Shown piece by piece: positions 36,139-44,864 of a stretch of 64,000 nt of DNA; the stretch's first letter is position 1; every line of letters begins with the position of its first letter. The stretch is from Treponema sp. (GTDB taxonomy: Bacteria; Spirochaetota; Spirochaetia; Treponematales; Breznakiellaceae), in assembly GCA_031266775.1 (NCBI GenBank), contig JAISAQ010000040.1, positions 1-64,000 on the forward strand. The letters are read 5' to 3'. A program made the translations under genes and the position numbers. The notes under the pieces are model-generated. The model saw only the letters and a program-made list of their open reading frames with translations. It was not told where the DNA came from and did not search any database.

Positions 36139-38907
36139 GTGGCGAAATTTTTCAGGTATCCCTGGCTGATTGTTGCCGTCATAGCCGTCATAACGGTTTT
36201 CTTTGCCGCCCGGCTGCCACGGGCGGAACTTGACAACAACAACCTCCGTTTTGTTCCAAAAGACGATCCCGCCCTTGCCGTATCGCGGGACATAGACGAC
36301 ACCTTCGGAAGTTCCCTTTTTATTCTGATAGGACTGGAACGGAAATACGGAACCGTTTTTGAGGGGGAATTTCTGGGCCTCGTAGACGGCTTTGTACAGT
36401 GGGTTGAGGAAATTCCCGTTGTCGAAAACGTTAAAGCCATCACCAATACCGATTACATTACTTCAGACGGCATCTCCATTGTGGTTGAAAAACTCACGGG
36501 AAAGGAATTTTCAGGAAGCCCGGAAGAAATCGCGGAACTCAAACGGCGCGTCCTTTCATGGGACATGTACAGGAGATCCCTTGTTTCCGACGATTTTACT
36601 TCTACCCAGATCCTTGTGCCCCTTGATGTCAGTTCGGACGACGCGGGAAAACCGGAAGTAATAGCCAGCTTTATCCTTATCAGGGACAAGGCCAGGGAAA
36701 TGTTTGACGGCGCCGCCGCGGTCTATGTGACGGGAATGCCCGTTATCAGCGCTACCATCAACGAGGCGGTTACTTCCGATCTCAGGCTGCTCGTTCCCCT
36801 TGTTATCGCGGTAGTGCTTTTGGTGTTGTTTTTTTCTTTCAGAAAATTCTCCGCGGTGGTTCTTCCCCTGCTTACGGTTGTTGTCGCCGTCATCTGGTCC
36901 ATAGGCGCGATGCCCCTTTTCGGGGTGAAGCTGTCGGTCATTACGACGGTGCTGCCCGTCATCCTTGTCGCGGTGGGAAGCGCCTACGGCATCCATGTGG
37001 TTACCCATTATATCGCGGATACGGGCGGCAGGATCTTGAACCGCGAAGAGCACCGCGAACTTGTCTTTGAGCTTCTGCGGAAGACAGGAAAGCCCGTATT
37101 TCTTGCCGCGCTTACTACTTTTGCCGGTTTCTTTTCGTTCTGTTTTACTTCCGTCGTGCCTATAAGGGAATTCGGTTTTTTTTCGAGTTTCGGGGTCTTT
37201 GCTTCCTTTGCCGTGGCGCTTACCCTTATCCCTTCGCTCCTTATTATACGGGGGCCCGCGTCCTCCGGGGGCGCTTCCCCCAGGCGTCACGGGGCGAGAG
37301 GGGATGATCCGGATCATCCGGCTGAAGATCCCTTCAGCGCGGCTGTGGCCGCGGGCCTTATGAAAGCCGTGAGGAAGAGGCGCTTTGTTATAGGCCTTAC
37401 CGTCCTTGTCACCGTTGCCGCCCTTTTCGGCCTTTCAAGGCTTGTCATTGACAATGTGTTTGTAGAGTATTTCAGGGATGACACGGACATTTACAGGTCG
37501 GATGTTTTTATCCGGGACAAATTCGGCGGCTCAAAAACCGTCAGCGTTGTCGTGGAGGCGGACGATTCACAGACGCTTCTGCATCCGGATTCCCTTGCCG
37601 CCGTGGACGGGCTTGGCGCGTACCTTTCCGAACGGGTCCCCCAGGTTGGCAAGGTCATGGATTTTACTTCCCTTGTCAAACGGATAAACCAGGTGTTCAA
37701 CGCCGGTGAGAGTCCCGAAGGACTTGCGCCCGGCGTTTCATCCGGACGGGAAAACGGCGGAAACGGCAAAAGCGCGGAAGAACTGCCCGTTTTTGGTTTT
37801 GGCGGCTTTGGTTTTGATGAGGACGATTCCAGTTTCGGTTCAGGCAAACAGGACGGCGGCCTGCCGGCCGCCGCGATGGATTCCCTTTCCGGCGCTGCCG
37901 GGGAGCCTCGCGGCGGAGGGGAAAAGGTATACACACAGGAGGAACTCCTTGACCTCTTTGACAGGGCGGGCGGAAAATCCGGGACGATGAGCGCAAACGA
38001 TCTTGTATGGGAACTCAAACGGCTTGTCAATTATGAGGGAGCCGCCTATTACGAGATACCCTGTGATCCGGCAAAATACGGAAAAGAAAACCGGGAGGAA
38101 CTGGGGGATCTTATCGCGAATTATCTTGTGCTTCTTTCCGGAAGCATAGATGAATACGCCAATGATCCGCTTGAGCCTACCAGAATAAAATCCACCATCC
38201 AGCTGCGTACCAGGGGCGAATATGACAGCGGTGCAGCGCTTGCCGCGATAGACGGCTACATCAAGGCCCGTTTTCCCTCCAATGTAAGAGCCGTAGTAGG
38301 CGGCGTTACCCTGGTTGAGTTTTCCCTTAACACCCTGGTTGTGCAGTCCCAGCTTGTTTCGGTCATCTTTTCTGTCGTAATGGTGTTCCTCATCATCGCG
38401 GTTTCGAACCGGTCCTTTACCGCGGGCATTATAGCCGTTATTCCCCTTTCCATTTCGGTTCTTGTCAACTTCGCGGTAATGGCTTTAGCGGGGATCAAGC
38501 TCAACATAGGAACCTCCATGGTGGCGAGCGTTTCGGTAGGCATAGGCATTGACTACACCATTCATTACATTGAAGCCTATAAACGTGAATACCGGGCCGC
38601 CCTTGCCTCAGAGAGGCAGTTTGGGGACGGCTTTCTTGTCAGGACCTTTAGGACATCGGGAAAGGCGATAATAATAAACGCGGTTTCCGTCGGCGCGGGA
38701 TTCGCGGTGCTTCTCTTTTCCGAATTTATCATGCTGGCCGATCTGGGACTGCTCATTGCCCTTACCATGGGCACAAGCGCCCTTGTGAGCCTTACGGTCA
38801 TTCCGGCGCTGCTCACTTCCCTCAAACCCGAATTTATCGGCAGGGAGAAACCATTAACACGCGGTGTTAACGTCCGGTTGAACGACGGCGGCGATTCCGC
38901 CGCCTGA
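36139..38907 (+). CDS. RND/MMPL superfamily exporter
   Basis: 922 residues, starting with GTG at 36139 after AGGGG. It has two repeats of one membrane span, a large periplasmic loop and five further spans (first set ~218-365, second from ~745), with the MMPL signature VAVGSAYGIHVVTHY in the first and VSVGIGIDYTIHYIEAYKRE in the second. It is of the class that moves lipids or hydrophobic compounds (HpnN/MmpL type). The second periplasmic loop carries a Gly/Ser/Asp-rich insert at about 520-610 (FGFGGFGFDEDDSSFGSG) that looks disordered. The 3' end is part of a triplicated 68-bp repeat. The LolA-like and outer-membrane proteins encoded next are probable partners. Confidence 0.9.
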   Translation: MAKFFRYPWLIVAVIAVITVFFAARLPRAELDNNNLRFVPKDDPALAVSRDIDDTFGSSLFILIGLERKYGTVFEGEFLGLVDGFVQWVEEIPVVENVKAITNTDYITSDGISIVVEKLTGKEFSGSPEEIAELKRRVLSWDMYRRSLVSDDFTSTQILVPLDVSSDDAGKPEVIASFILIRDKAREMFDGAAAVYVTGMPVISATINEAVTSDLRLLVPLVIAVVLLVLFFSFRKFSAVVLPLLTVVVAVIWSIGAMPLFGVKLSVITTVLPVILVAVGSAYGIHVVTHYIADTGGRILNREEHRELVFELLRKTGKPVFLAALTTFAGFFSFCFTSVVPIREFGFFSSFGVFASFAVALTLIPSLLIIRGPASSGGASPRRHGARGDDPDHPAEDPFSAAVAAGLMKAVRKRRFVIGLTVLVTVAALFGLSRLVIDNVFVEYFRDDTDIYRSDVFIRDKFGGSKTVSVVVEADDSQTLLHPDSLAAVDGLGAYLSERVPQVGKVMDFTSLVKRINQVFNAGESPEGLAPGVSSGRENGGNGKSAEELPVFGFGGFGFDEDDSSFGSGKQDGGLPAAAMDSLSGAAGEPRGGGEKVYTQEELLDLFDRAGGKSGTMSANDLVWELKRLVNYEGAAYYEIPCDPAKYGKENREELGDLIANYLVLLSGSIDEYANDPLEPTRIKSTIQLRTRGEYDSGAALAAIDGYIKARFPSNVRAVVGGVTLVEFSLNTLVVQSQLVSVIFSVVMVFLIIAVSNRSFTAGIIAVIPLSISVLVNFAVMALAGIKLNIGTSMVASVSVGIGIDYTIHYIEAYKREYRAALASERQFGDGFLVRTFRTSGKAIIINAVSVGAGFAVLLFSEFIMLADLGLLIALTMGTSALVSLTVIPALLTSLKPEFIGREKPLTRGVNVRLNDGGDSAA

Positions 38908-39057
38908 TACAGGAGTAAGCATTAACACTTTGTGTTAATGTCCGATTGAACGGCGGCGGCGATTCCGCCGCCTGATACAGGAGTAAGCATTAACACTTTG
39001 TGTTAATGTTCGATTGAACGGCGGCGGCGATTCCGCCGCCTGATACAGGAGTAAAAA
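38852..39057 (+). repeat. Three tandem 68-bp repeats at the exporter 3' end
   Basis: Copies start at 38852, 38920 and 38988. Each holds a dyad (CATTAACAC, 3 bases, GTGTTAATG), a second palindrome of GGCGGCGG and CCGCCGCC, a stop codon and ACAGGAG, the ribosome site. Copy 1 encodes the last residues of the exporter (LTRGVNVRLNDGGDSAA). Copies 2 and 3 are nearly identical and non-coding; copy 3 supplies the ribosome site of the LolA-like gene. Copy 1 differs at several bases yet keeps most of the dyad, which suggests the palindrome matters, perhaps as operator or RNA hairpin. Confidence 0.85.
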
Positions 39058-39954
39058 ATGAATAAAAAAAGTCAAGGCTCTTTCGAAACTCCGGTTTTGA
39101 AAGAACAAGCGCCTAAGGAGCCCGTTTATCGTGGTTTTTGCGGCGCATCGAACCGCGCTTTCGCGCCGGCCGGGTTTTGCAAGAGGTTCAGTCTTCTGTT
39201 TTTTCTGGCTGTTTTCGCGGAGGGGCTTTTCGCGCAGGACGACGCCTATGCCATTGTACACGCGTCGCGGAACCGCATAAGCGCCGTTACGACTTCCACG
39301 AGATCCCGCATGGTCGTTACCGCGCGGGACGGAAGCACGGCCGAACGGATCATCGATCAGTATTCCAAGGACGGGCAGGGGGGAAACAGCCGGAGCGTTA
39401 TTGTATTCCAGCGCCCGCAGTCGGTGGCAGGCACCCGTTTTCTTACCCTTGAAAATTCCGGTTCCCCCGACGACCGCTGGATATTTCTTCCGTCGCTTGG
39501 AAAGGTGCGGCGCGTAGCCGCCTCGGAGGGGTCCGCGAGTTTTATGGGGACCGATTTCTCCTACGACGACATTTCTTCCGCAAGCCGCGGCGCCGATCTT
39601 GACACTCACACGCTTGCCGGGGAAGAAAACCTTGACGGGAGGCCCTGCCGTGTTATCGAGTCCCGGTCCAGGGATACTTCGTATCAGTATTCGCGGATGG
39701 TTCAGTGGATAGACAGGGAAACGGGGATCAACCACAAACTTGAGTTATACGATAAACGGAACGTCCTCGTAAAACGGGTGGAAATGCTTGACGTGCGGGA
39801 AATTCAGGGAAGGCTTTCGCCCATGATCACTAAAATGACCACGCTTTCGGCCGGTACTTCGACAACCCTCTACGTGGATATTCTTAAATATGACGATCCC
39901 ATTCCCGAAAGCGTTTTTACCACCACGTATCTTGAGACGGGGAGGGCGCGATGA
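39058..39954 (+). CDS. LolA-like outer-membrane lipoprotein-sorting protein
   Basis: 298 residues. A signal segment (FSLLFFLAVFAEGLFAQ) ends at ~residue 60, so the N-terminal region before it is unusually long (~43 residues), though AGGAG eight bases before the ATG supports the start. The mature part has the half-barrel pattern of the LolA-like/MMPL-associated family: TTSTRSRMVVTARDGSTAER, FLTLENSGSPDDRWIFLPSL, GADLDTHTLAGEENLDGRPC. It probably carries the substrate of the RND pump across the periplasm. It overlaps the next gene by 4 bases. Confidence 0.85.
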   Translation: MNKKSQGSFETPVLKEQAPKEPVYRGFCGASNRAFAPAGFCKRFSLLFFLAVFAEGLFAQDDAYAIVHASRNRISAVTTSTRSRMVVTARDGSTAERIIDQYSKDGQGGNSRSVIVFQRPQSVAGTRFLTLENSGSPDDRWIFLPSLGKVRRVAASEGSASFMGTDFSYDDISSASRGADLDTHTLAGEENLDGRPCRVIESRSRDTSYQYSRMVQWIDRETGINHKLELYDKRNVLVKRVEMLDVREIQGRLSPMITKMTTLSAGTSTTLYVDILKYDDPIPESVFTTTYLETGRAR

Positions 39955-41393
39955 AAAAATTCACGGAAAGGCGCCTGTGCGCCGTTTTTGCCGTCCTGTT
40001 CTTTTTTCTTTTTCCCCCGGCGGGAAGAGCAGAGGACGAGGACTTCGATTTTGGTTTTGACGGTGAGGATGAAGGAGGCGGTTCCGCTTCCCTTCCTGTT
40101 TCGGTAAAACTTGGCGGAAGGGTGCAGGGAGATCTTCTTGCCTTTTTTGACGATCTTAATACCTTTGAGGAACTAAAGAAGTCCCGCGCCGGTGATATTT
40201 TTGACGGCGCGCTTTATTTCAGCGCATCGGCGTCAAACGCCGACGCCGTTATAAACCTCAAACTTGGCGCGGACAGGAGCAATCCCCTTGCCCTGGACGA
40301 GGCTTTTCTCAGGGGGTATTTCGGTCCTGTAAGCGTCGAGGCGGGCCTGCGAAAACTTGCTTGGGGCAGGGCCGACAGCTTCGGCCCGCTTGACGTGGTA
40401 AACCCCATTGATTATTCGGATCTTTCGCGGATCATGAAACTGCGCGAAATCAAGATAGCCCGTCCCATGGTTCACGGAACGGCGGACATGGGAAACGGTT
40501 CAAGATTCGAGGCGGTGTTCATTCCCGGTTTCGAGGGTCACAGGTTCGCTTCTTCGGGGCGCTGGACGCCTCCTGTCATGACGGAGGACAACGTCCTTTC
40601 TTCCCTTGTGAACAATTATTCCGGCGCCCTTTCCTCCCTTGTGAATAATTATTACAGCCTCCTTTTTCCCGACACGGGAACCATTGAACACATGCAGGCC
40701 GGCGCGCGCTTTACCACAACCCTGGGTTCCGCCGATTTCGGGGCGCAGTATTTTTTCGGCAACCTCTTCCGGCCTTCGTACTGCATCGGGGGAATAGACG
40801 CTTTTCTTCTTGATTTCTTGACGGCGCTTCCCTCGAATCCCCGGTACACGGGGAATTTTTCCCTCTTGCGTTTCCGCGCCGAATATAACCGTTACCACCA
40901 GATAGGCGCCGACTGGGCCCAGGTGCTGGCGGGCTTTAACATGCGGGCGGAACTCGCGGCCCATATCACGCAGGATCTTGCCGGAGACTCCGGCTGGGTA
41001 CGCAATCCCTTCATCAGCTGGTCGCTTGGTTTTGACCGTGACACCGTGTGGGAGATCAACGTGAACCTGCAGTGCAACGAATCCATCCGCCTTTTCGGCG
41101 ACAAAAAAAACAATCTGTTCGAGATTAGTTCCTGGGGAAACGAACCGCCTGTCTCCACAAGGCTGACGCTGATACTGTCCAAAAAATTCCTCAGGGACAA
41201 CCTCGAAGTTACATGTACCGGAATTTTTGATCCGGAGGAAACCGGCTTTTACTTTATTCCCGCCGTTTCCTGGACAATAGGAGAAGTCACCGCGGATCTG
41301 CAGGCGGGCGTTTTCGCGGGGAAAAAGGGCGGCGAGTTATCCCACTACCGCAACAGCGGCTACATCAAAACGGCGCTGACCTATTCCTTTTAG
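39951..41393 (+). CDS. Outer-membrane beta-barrel protein of the RND cluster
   Basis: 480 residues with a signal peptide (LCAVFAVLFFFLFPPAGRAE), an acidic start of the mature chain (EDEDFDFGFDGEDEGGG) and an alternating strand pattern to the C-terminus, which ends in Tyr-Ser-Phe as outer-membrane barrels do. Motifs such as GLRKLAWGRADSFGPLDVVN resemble the DUF1302-type proteins that accompany RND/MMPL transporters and LolA-like proteins. It likely completes the export path at the outer membrane. A duplication is visible in SSLVNNYSGALSSLVNNYYS near residue 220. Confidence 0.75.
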   Translation: MKKFTERRLCAVFAVLFFFLFPPAGRAEDEDFDFGFDGEDEGGGSASLPVSVKLGGRVQGDLLAFFDDLNTFEELKKSRAGDIFDGALYFSASASNADAVINLKLGADRSNPLALDEAFLRGYFGPVSVEAGLRKLAWGRADSFGPLDVVNPIDYSDLSRIMKLREIKIARPMVHGTADMGNGSRFEAVFIPGFEGHRFASSGRWTPPVMTEDNVLSSLVNNYSGALSSLVNNYYSLLFPDTGTIEHMQAGARFTTTLGSADFGAQYFFGNLFRPSYCIGGIDAFLLDFLTALPSNPRYTGNFSLLRFRAEYNRYHQIGADWAQVLAGFNMRAELAAHITQDLAGDSGWVRNPFISWSLGFDRDTVWEINVNLQCNESIRLFGDKKNNLFEISSWGNEPPVSTRLTLILSKKFLRDNLEVTCTGIFDPEETGFYFIPAVSWTIGEVTADLQAGVFAGKKGGELSHYRNSGYIKTALTYSF

Positions 41394-41412
41394 GGTGGCG
41401 TGATTAAGGGCG

Positions 41413-43512
41413 CTACAGCGTGAGGGACGCGAGATAGGTTTCAAACGTCTCCTGCGCTGTCCGCGATGTTTTCTCCGCCTCTTCGAGCCGCTCAAGAAGG
41501 CTGTCTATGCCGGCGTCCGCCTCCGAAAGGCGCCGCAGGTATTCCTGGCCCTGGACGGTCGTGTTTCCCGCCGCTTCAAGGTTTGCCCGTATGCGGGCCT
41601 GCTCGGAGATAAGGCGCTCCCTTCCGGCCAGAATAGCCGCCTCTTCTTTTTTCGCCGCCTCGGCCGCCTGTTTCAGCGAAACGGCCTTTTGCAGGGCCTC
41701 CCGCACGTTCCCGGGGATCTCCCGGGTTGACGTGTAGAAGAGCAGGTTTTCAACGTTCAGGGCCGAAAGGATTATCCGTTCGGAAAGGGGAATTTCCTCG
41801 CGTACGGAAAAGACGTTTTCCGAAGACGCGCCGATGGAGCGGGTAAAGCGGTACACCGCGGGGGTCCTTTCCGCCGGCTGGGAGAGGATCACGGTTCCTC
41901 CGGGGCCCGCCTGTTCAGGCCTGTCCGGCGAAAGTTCCGCGCCCGGCGTTACGGGGTGTTCAATGACAAGCTCCCGCGTTTGATCCGTGTTGTTTTTTAC
42001 CGTGTATGTGCGCTCATGCAGTTCCCGCCTCTTTACCGTCATGATCCCGCCCGATACGGCCGCGGCGCTTATGACCCGCGAAACGGATGTTTCGGAGCTC
42101 GCCGTAACGGAAAGATCCTCTCCGTAGGAAAGAAGTCTTTTTTCCCCGTCCGAAAGGAATTCGATAAGGGCGTCTCCGGCGTAGGTCCCCCCGTCGTACA
42201 CCGTGACCGGTCCGGCGGGAAACTGTATGCCTGTTGTATTGGTAATTTCGGCCCCAAGCCGGGGATGTACGATTCTACCGGCCGCCTCCGCCCCGGAAAG
42301 GATAAGCAGTTTCCTCACGGGGGGCCGCGCCTGTACCAGGGGCAGCATGGCGCTCATGCGGCGGTCAAGGGTTACGTCCTGTATGGTAAACTCGAACTGA
42401 TCCCCGGCGGCCTGTGCCCCGGCCGCCAAAGTTCCGTAAGCGTCGACGCTGCCGGCGGCCGCCTTGTTCGTGGACGGGGCGGCAAACCTCGCGCGGGCCG
42501 CCATTTCCGGCATCGGGCTTTCGGCGGCGAAGTCCGCGCTCTCCCATGCATATCCCTGGTCGTAGGTTTTCGCTTCGGCGGTTCCCGCTATTGCCAGGGG
42601 CAGGACAGGCCGCGAAAGGTACAGGGGTGGATAAAGATTTTGTATGAACGAAGCGGGCCTTCCCGCCACGAGCGACAGTTCCACATTTTTCCAGTCGCTG
42701 TCGCTGTCGTTGTCGACAATGGCCCATCCCTGAAGAAAGGCCCCGTCCCCGGAAGCGAGATCCAGCCTGTAGGAAACTTTCCAGACGGGGGCGGCAATGA
42801 CATAGCTTACCGAAACGGAACGGCTTTCCCCGCCGCCCAGGCTAAGGGCCAGTTCGCGCGACGTTGAATTGCCCGACGCCGCGAGAAGATCCAGCGCCCG
42901 GTTCAGATCCGCTCCGGCGCGGGGATCGGGGAAATTAACGGCGGCGATATCCTTCAGGTTTACCTGGCGGAGGCCCGAAGAGGTAAAGATGATAAGCCAG
43001 GGTTCCTTCACCGCGGGGAGGCGGGATTCCGGCTCCATGACATTCCTGTATTCAACGCCGGTGATCCTTCCCCGTATGGGAGAAGGGGCGGCGATTTCCA
43101 CTTCCGCCCCCCTCATGGACATCAGTATGGACGCGAGATCGGGGTTTTCCGAAAGATCTATTAAAAGACTTCGAAGGGTGGCGGCAAGGGTCTGTTCCGA
43201 AGGGTAGCTTACCCTCGGCGCTTCCCCTCCGGCGGAAACGGGATCGCGTATTACAAGCGATTTGAGCGCGTCATTGACGGCCCCGGCCTTAAAGGGGAGG
43301 TTCACAACGGACGGTCCTGATACCGTTCCCGAATGTTCGTAATAGGCGACGCCGGAAGAAAAAAGGGCGATGCGCCTGAGCGGAAGGCCCGCGGCCTGTC
43401 CGGGACGCGCCGTTTCTCCCGCCGCCTGGGCTTCAAGGCCGGCCACGGCCAGGCCAAACACCGCCAGTAACGCGCCTGTCTTTTTTATCGCTCCTTGTAC
43501 CACTATCTTCAT
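41413..43512 (-). CDS. DUF4139 domain secreted protein
   Basis: 699 residues from the ATG at 43512 (AGGAG upstream, 4-base overlap with the DUF3999 gene). It has a signal peptide (LLAVFGLAVAGLEAQA), then LPLRRIALFSSGVAYYEHSG and a beta-rich DUF4139 region (SYVIAAPVWKVSYRLDL; LTVTASSETSVSRV), ending in a coiled coil (~620-699). DUF4139 proteins are periplasmic or surface-associated with no established activity. It is the last gene of the DUF2339-DUF3999-DUF4139 operon. Confidence 0.8.
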   Translation of the reverse strand: MKIVVQGAIKKTGALLAVFGLAVAGLEAQAAGETARPGQAAGLPLRRIALFSSGVAYYEHSGTVSGPSVVNLPFKAGAVNDALKSLVIRDPVSAGGEAPRVSYPSEQTLAATLRSLLIDLSENPDLASILMSMRGAEVEIAAPSPIRGRITGVEYRNVMEPESRLPAVKEPWLIIFTSSGLRQVNLKDIAAVNFPDPRAGADLNRALDLLAASGNSTSRELALSLGGGESRSVSVSYVIAAPVWKVSYRLDLASGDGAFLQGWAIVDNDSDSDWKNVELSLVAGRPASFIQNLYPPLYLSRPVLPLAIAGTAEAKTYDQGYAWESADFAAESPMPEMAARARFAAPSTNKAAAGSVDAYGTLAAGAQAAGDQFEFTIQDVTLDRRMSAMLPLVQARPPVRKLLILSGAEAAGRIVHPRLGAEITNTTGIQFPAGPVTVYDGGTYAGDALIEFLSDGEKRLLSYGEDLSVTASSETSVSRVISAAAVSGGIMTVKRRELHERTYTVKNNTDQTRELVIEHPVTPGAELSPDRPEQAGPGGTVILSQPAERTPAVYRFTRSIGASSENVFSVREEIPLSERIILSALNVENLLFYTSTREIPGNVREALQKAVSLKQAAEAAKKEEAAILAGRERLISEQARIRANLEAAGNTTVQGQEYLRRLSEADAGIDSLLERLEEAEKTSRTAQETFETYLASLTL

Positions 43513-44864
43513 GATGGATCTCCTTTCTTTATGATTCCCGCGGCATAACAGGCAAGGCCCGTCAGAACAAGCGCCGCCGTTCCCAGTATACCCCACAAAA
43601 GGAATTCCCCAAAGCGCCGGGGCGGAGGGGAATTCTCCCTGTCTTTCCTGTAGACAAATTCCCCCGCGGCGGCCCTTTCGGCGGCCGTCCCGGCGGGAAC
43701 CGTGAAGCTTTCCGGGGGGCCGGCGCGGGGATTTCCAAAGGCAAGAGTCCAGGGGCCCTTGCCCCTTCCGGGAAAAACAATTTCCCTTGCTTCCCATATA
43801 AAGATCCCTTCGGGCGCTTTCGCGAAAGGAAAGGAAAGCGATTCGAGTTCCCAGTAAGGCGCCGAAGAGAATGCGTCCATGGGTTCGTGTGTCTTCTCCC
43901 CGTCTTCACCTGAAAAACGGAACAGTGTCATGCGTCCCGCATTCCGCCATTCGCCGTTGTTATCCGTCCTGTATTTTACCAGCGCCTCAACGGAGTCGGC
44001 TTCCGGAAGGATGAAATTGACGGAGACAAGGGGATAAAATCCCCCGGTATCGTAATCAACGGCGCGGCGCCGTTCATCGCGGAAGGTTCCCGCCGCGGTC
44101 TTTTCCAGACGGGGAGGAGGAGATGTCACCTCGTCAAAATACGCCGTAACACCCAGGAGAGGCGGAACGGGGCTTTCAAATTTCAAAAGAACATAGCGCG
44201 CGCCGGTTCCGGAAAGCCGGACGGTATCGCGGTTCGCGCCCGAATTGCCGTACCGGGCGACTATTTGACGCCTTTCCGTTTCCTGCCACCGGGAAAGATC
44301 TTCCGTTCCCGAAAACAACCGTACCGCGGAATTGTAATTGTCCCCTTCTTCCACGGAAAGGACAAGGGAAGACGGCGCGTAAGTGAATCCTGAACAGTCA
44401 AGAAGGTACACAGGCCCGCTTCCCGCCCCGCCGGCCGCCGTTCCTCCGCCCCGGCTGTTGACGCGGACCACCGTTCCCGACGTGTCTATTACTATGTCGG
44501 TTCCGGCGGGAAGCGCGCCGTTTTCCTCTTCCCAGATAAAGAAGGGCACATCCCGGGGCGGCGGGGTAAAAACAGCGCCGGGAACGGGACGCACCGCGAA
44601 GGGAACCGGAAGCCCTCCGGCGTCAAAGATCCGCATGTCGGCCATGTCGGCCCGCTTAAGCCCCTGGTATACTTCGCCTGGAATTTCCATGGAAAGGAGC
44701 CTCCCTTCCCTTCCGGCAAGGACAACGCTTCCGGCAAATTCCCCGCTTTCCATCTCTTTTACGGCCGGCTTCTCCGCCTCCTCTTCCTCAAACGCGCCTT
44801 CCGCCGCGGCCGGCCGGGCGCGCCACAGGACAAGAAGGAAAAGAAGGTACACGGCCTTACGCAC
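43509..44864 (-). CDS. DUF3999 membrane-anchored protein
   Basis: 451 residues with a signal peptide (AVYLLFLLVLWRARPAAA), a long periplasmic beta-rich region (MEIPGEVYQGLKRADMADMR; VRLSGTGARYVLLKFE) and a C-terminal membrane span (LLWGILGTAALVLTGLACYA). The pattern matches DUF3999, which is encoded beside DUF2339 in many bacteria. The two probably form one envelope complex. It overlaps the DUF2339 gene by 8 bases. Confidence 0.85.
   Translation of the reverse strand: MRKAVYLLFLLVLWRARPAAAEGAFEEEEAEKPAVKEMESGEFAGSVVLAGREGRLLSMEIPGEVYQGLKRADMADMRIFDAGGLPVPFAVRPVPGAVFTPPPRDVPFFIWEEENGALPAGTDIVIDTSGTVVRVNSRGGGTAAGGAGSGPVYLLDCSGFTYAPSSLVLSVEEGDNYNSAVRLFSGTEDLSRWQETERRQIVARYGNSGANRDTVRLSGTGARYVLLKFESPVPPLLGVTAYFDEVTSPPPRLEKTAAGTFRDERRRAVDYDTGGFYPLVSVNFILPEADSVEALVKYRTDNNGEWRNAGRMTLFRFSGEDGEKTHEPMDAFSSAPYWELESLSFPFAKAPEGIFIWEAREIVFPGRGKGPWTLAFGNPRAGPPESFTVPAGTAAERAAAGEFVYRKDRENSPPPRRFGEFLLWGILGTAALVLTGLACYAAGIIKKGDPS

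Noticed and set aside
38852-39057. CRISPR array
   Set aside because: The repeats are contiguous with no spacers, and the first is coding. No cas gene is present.
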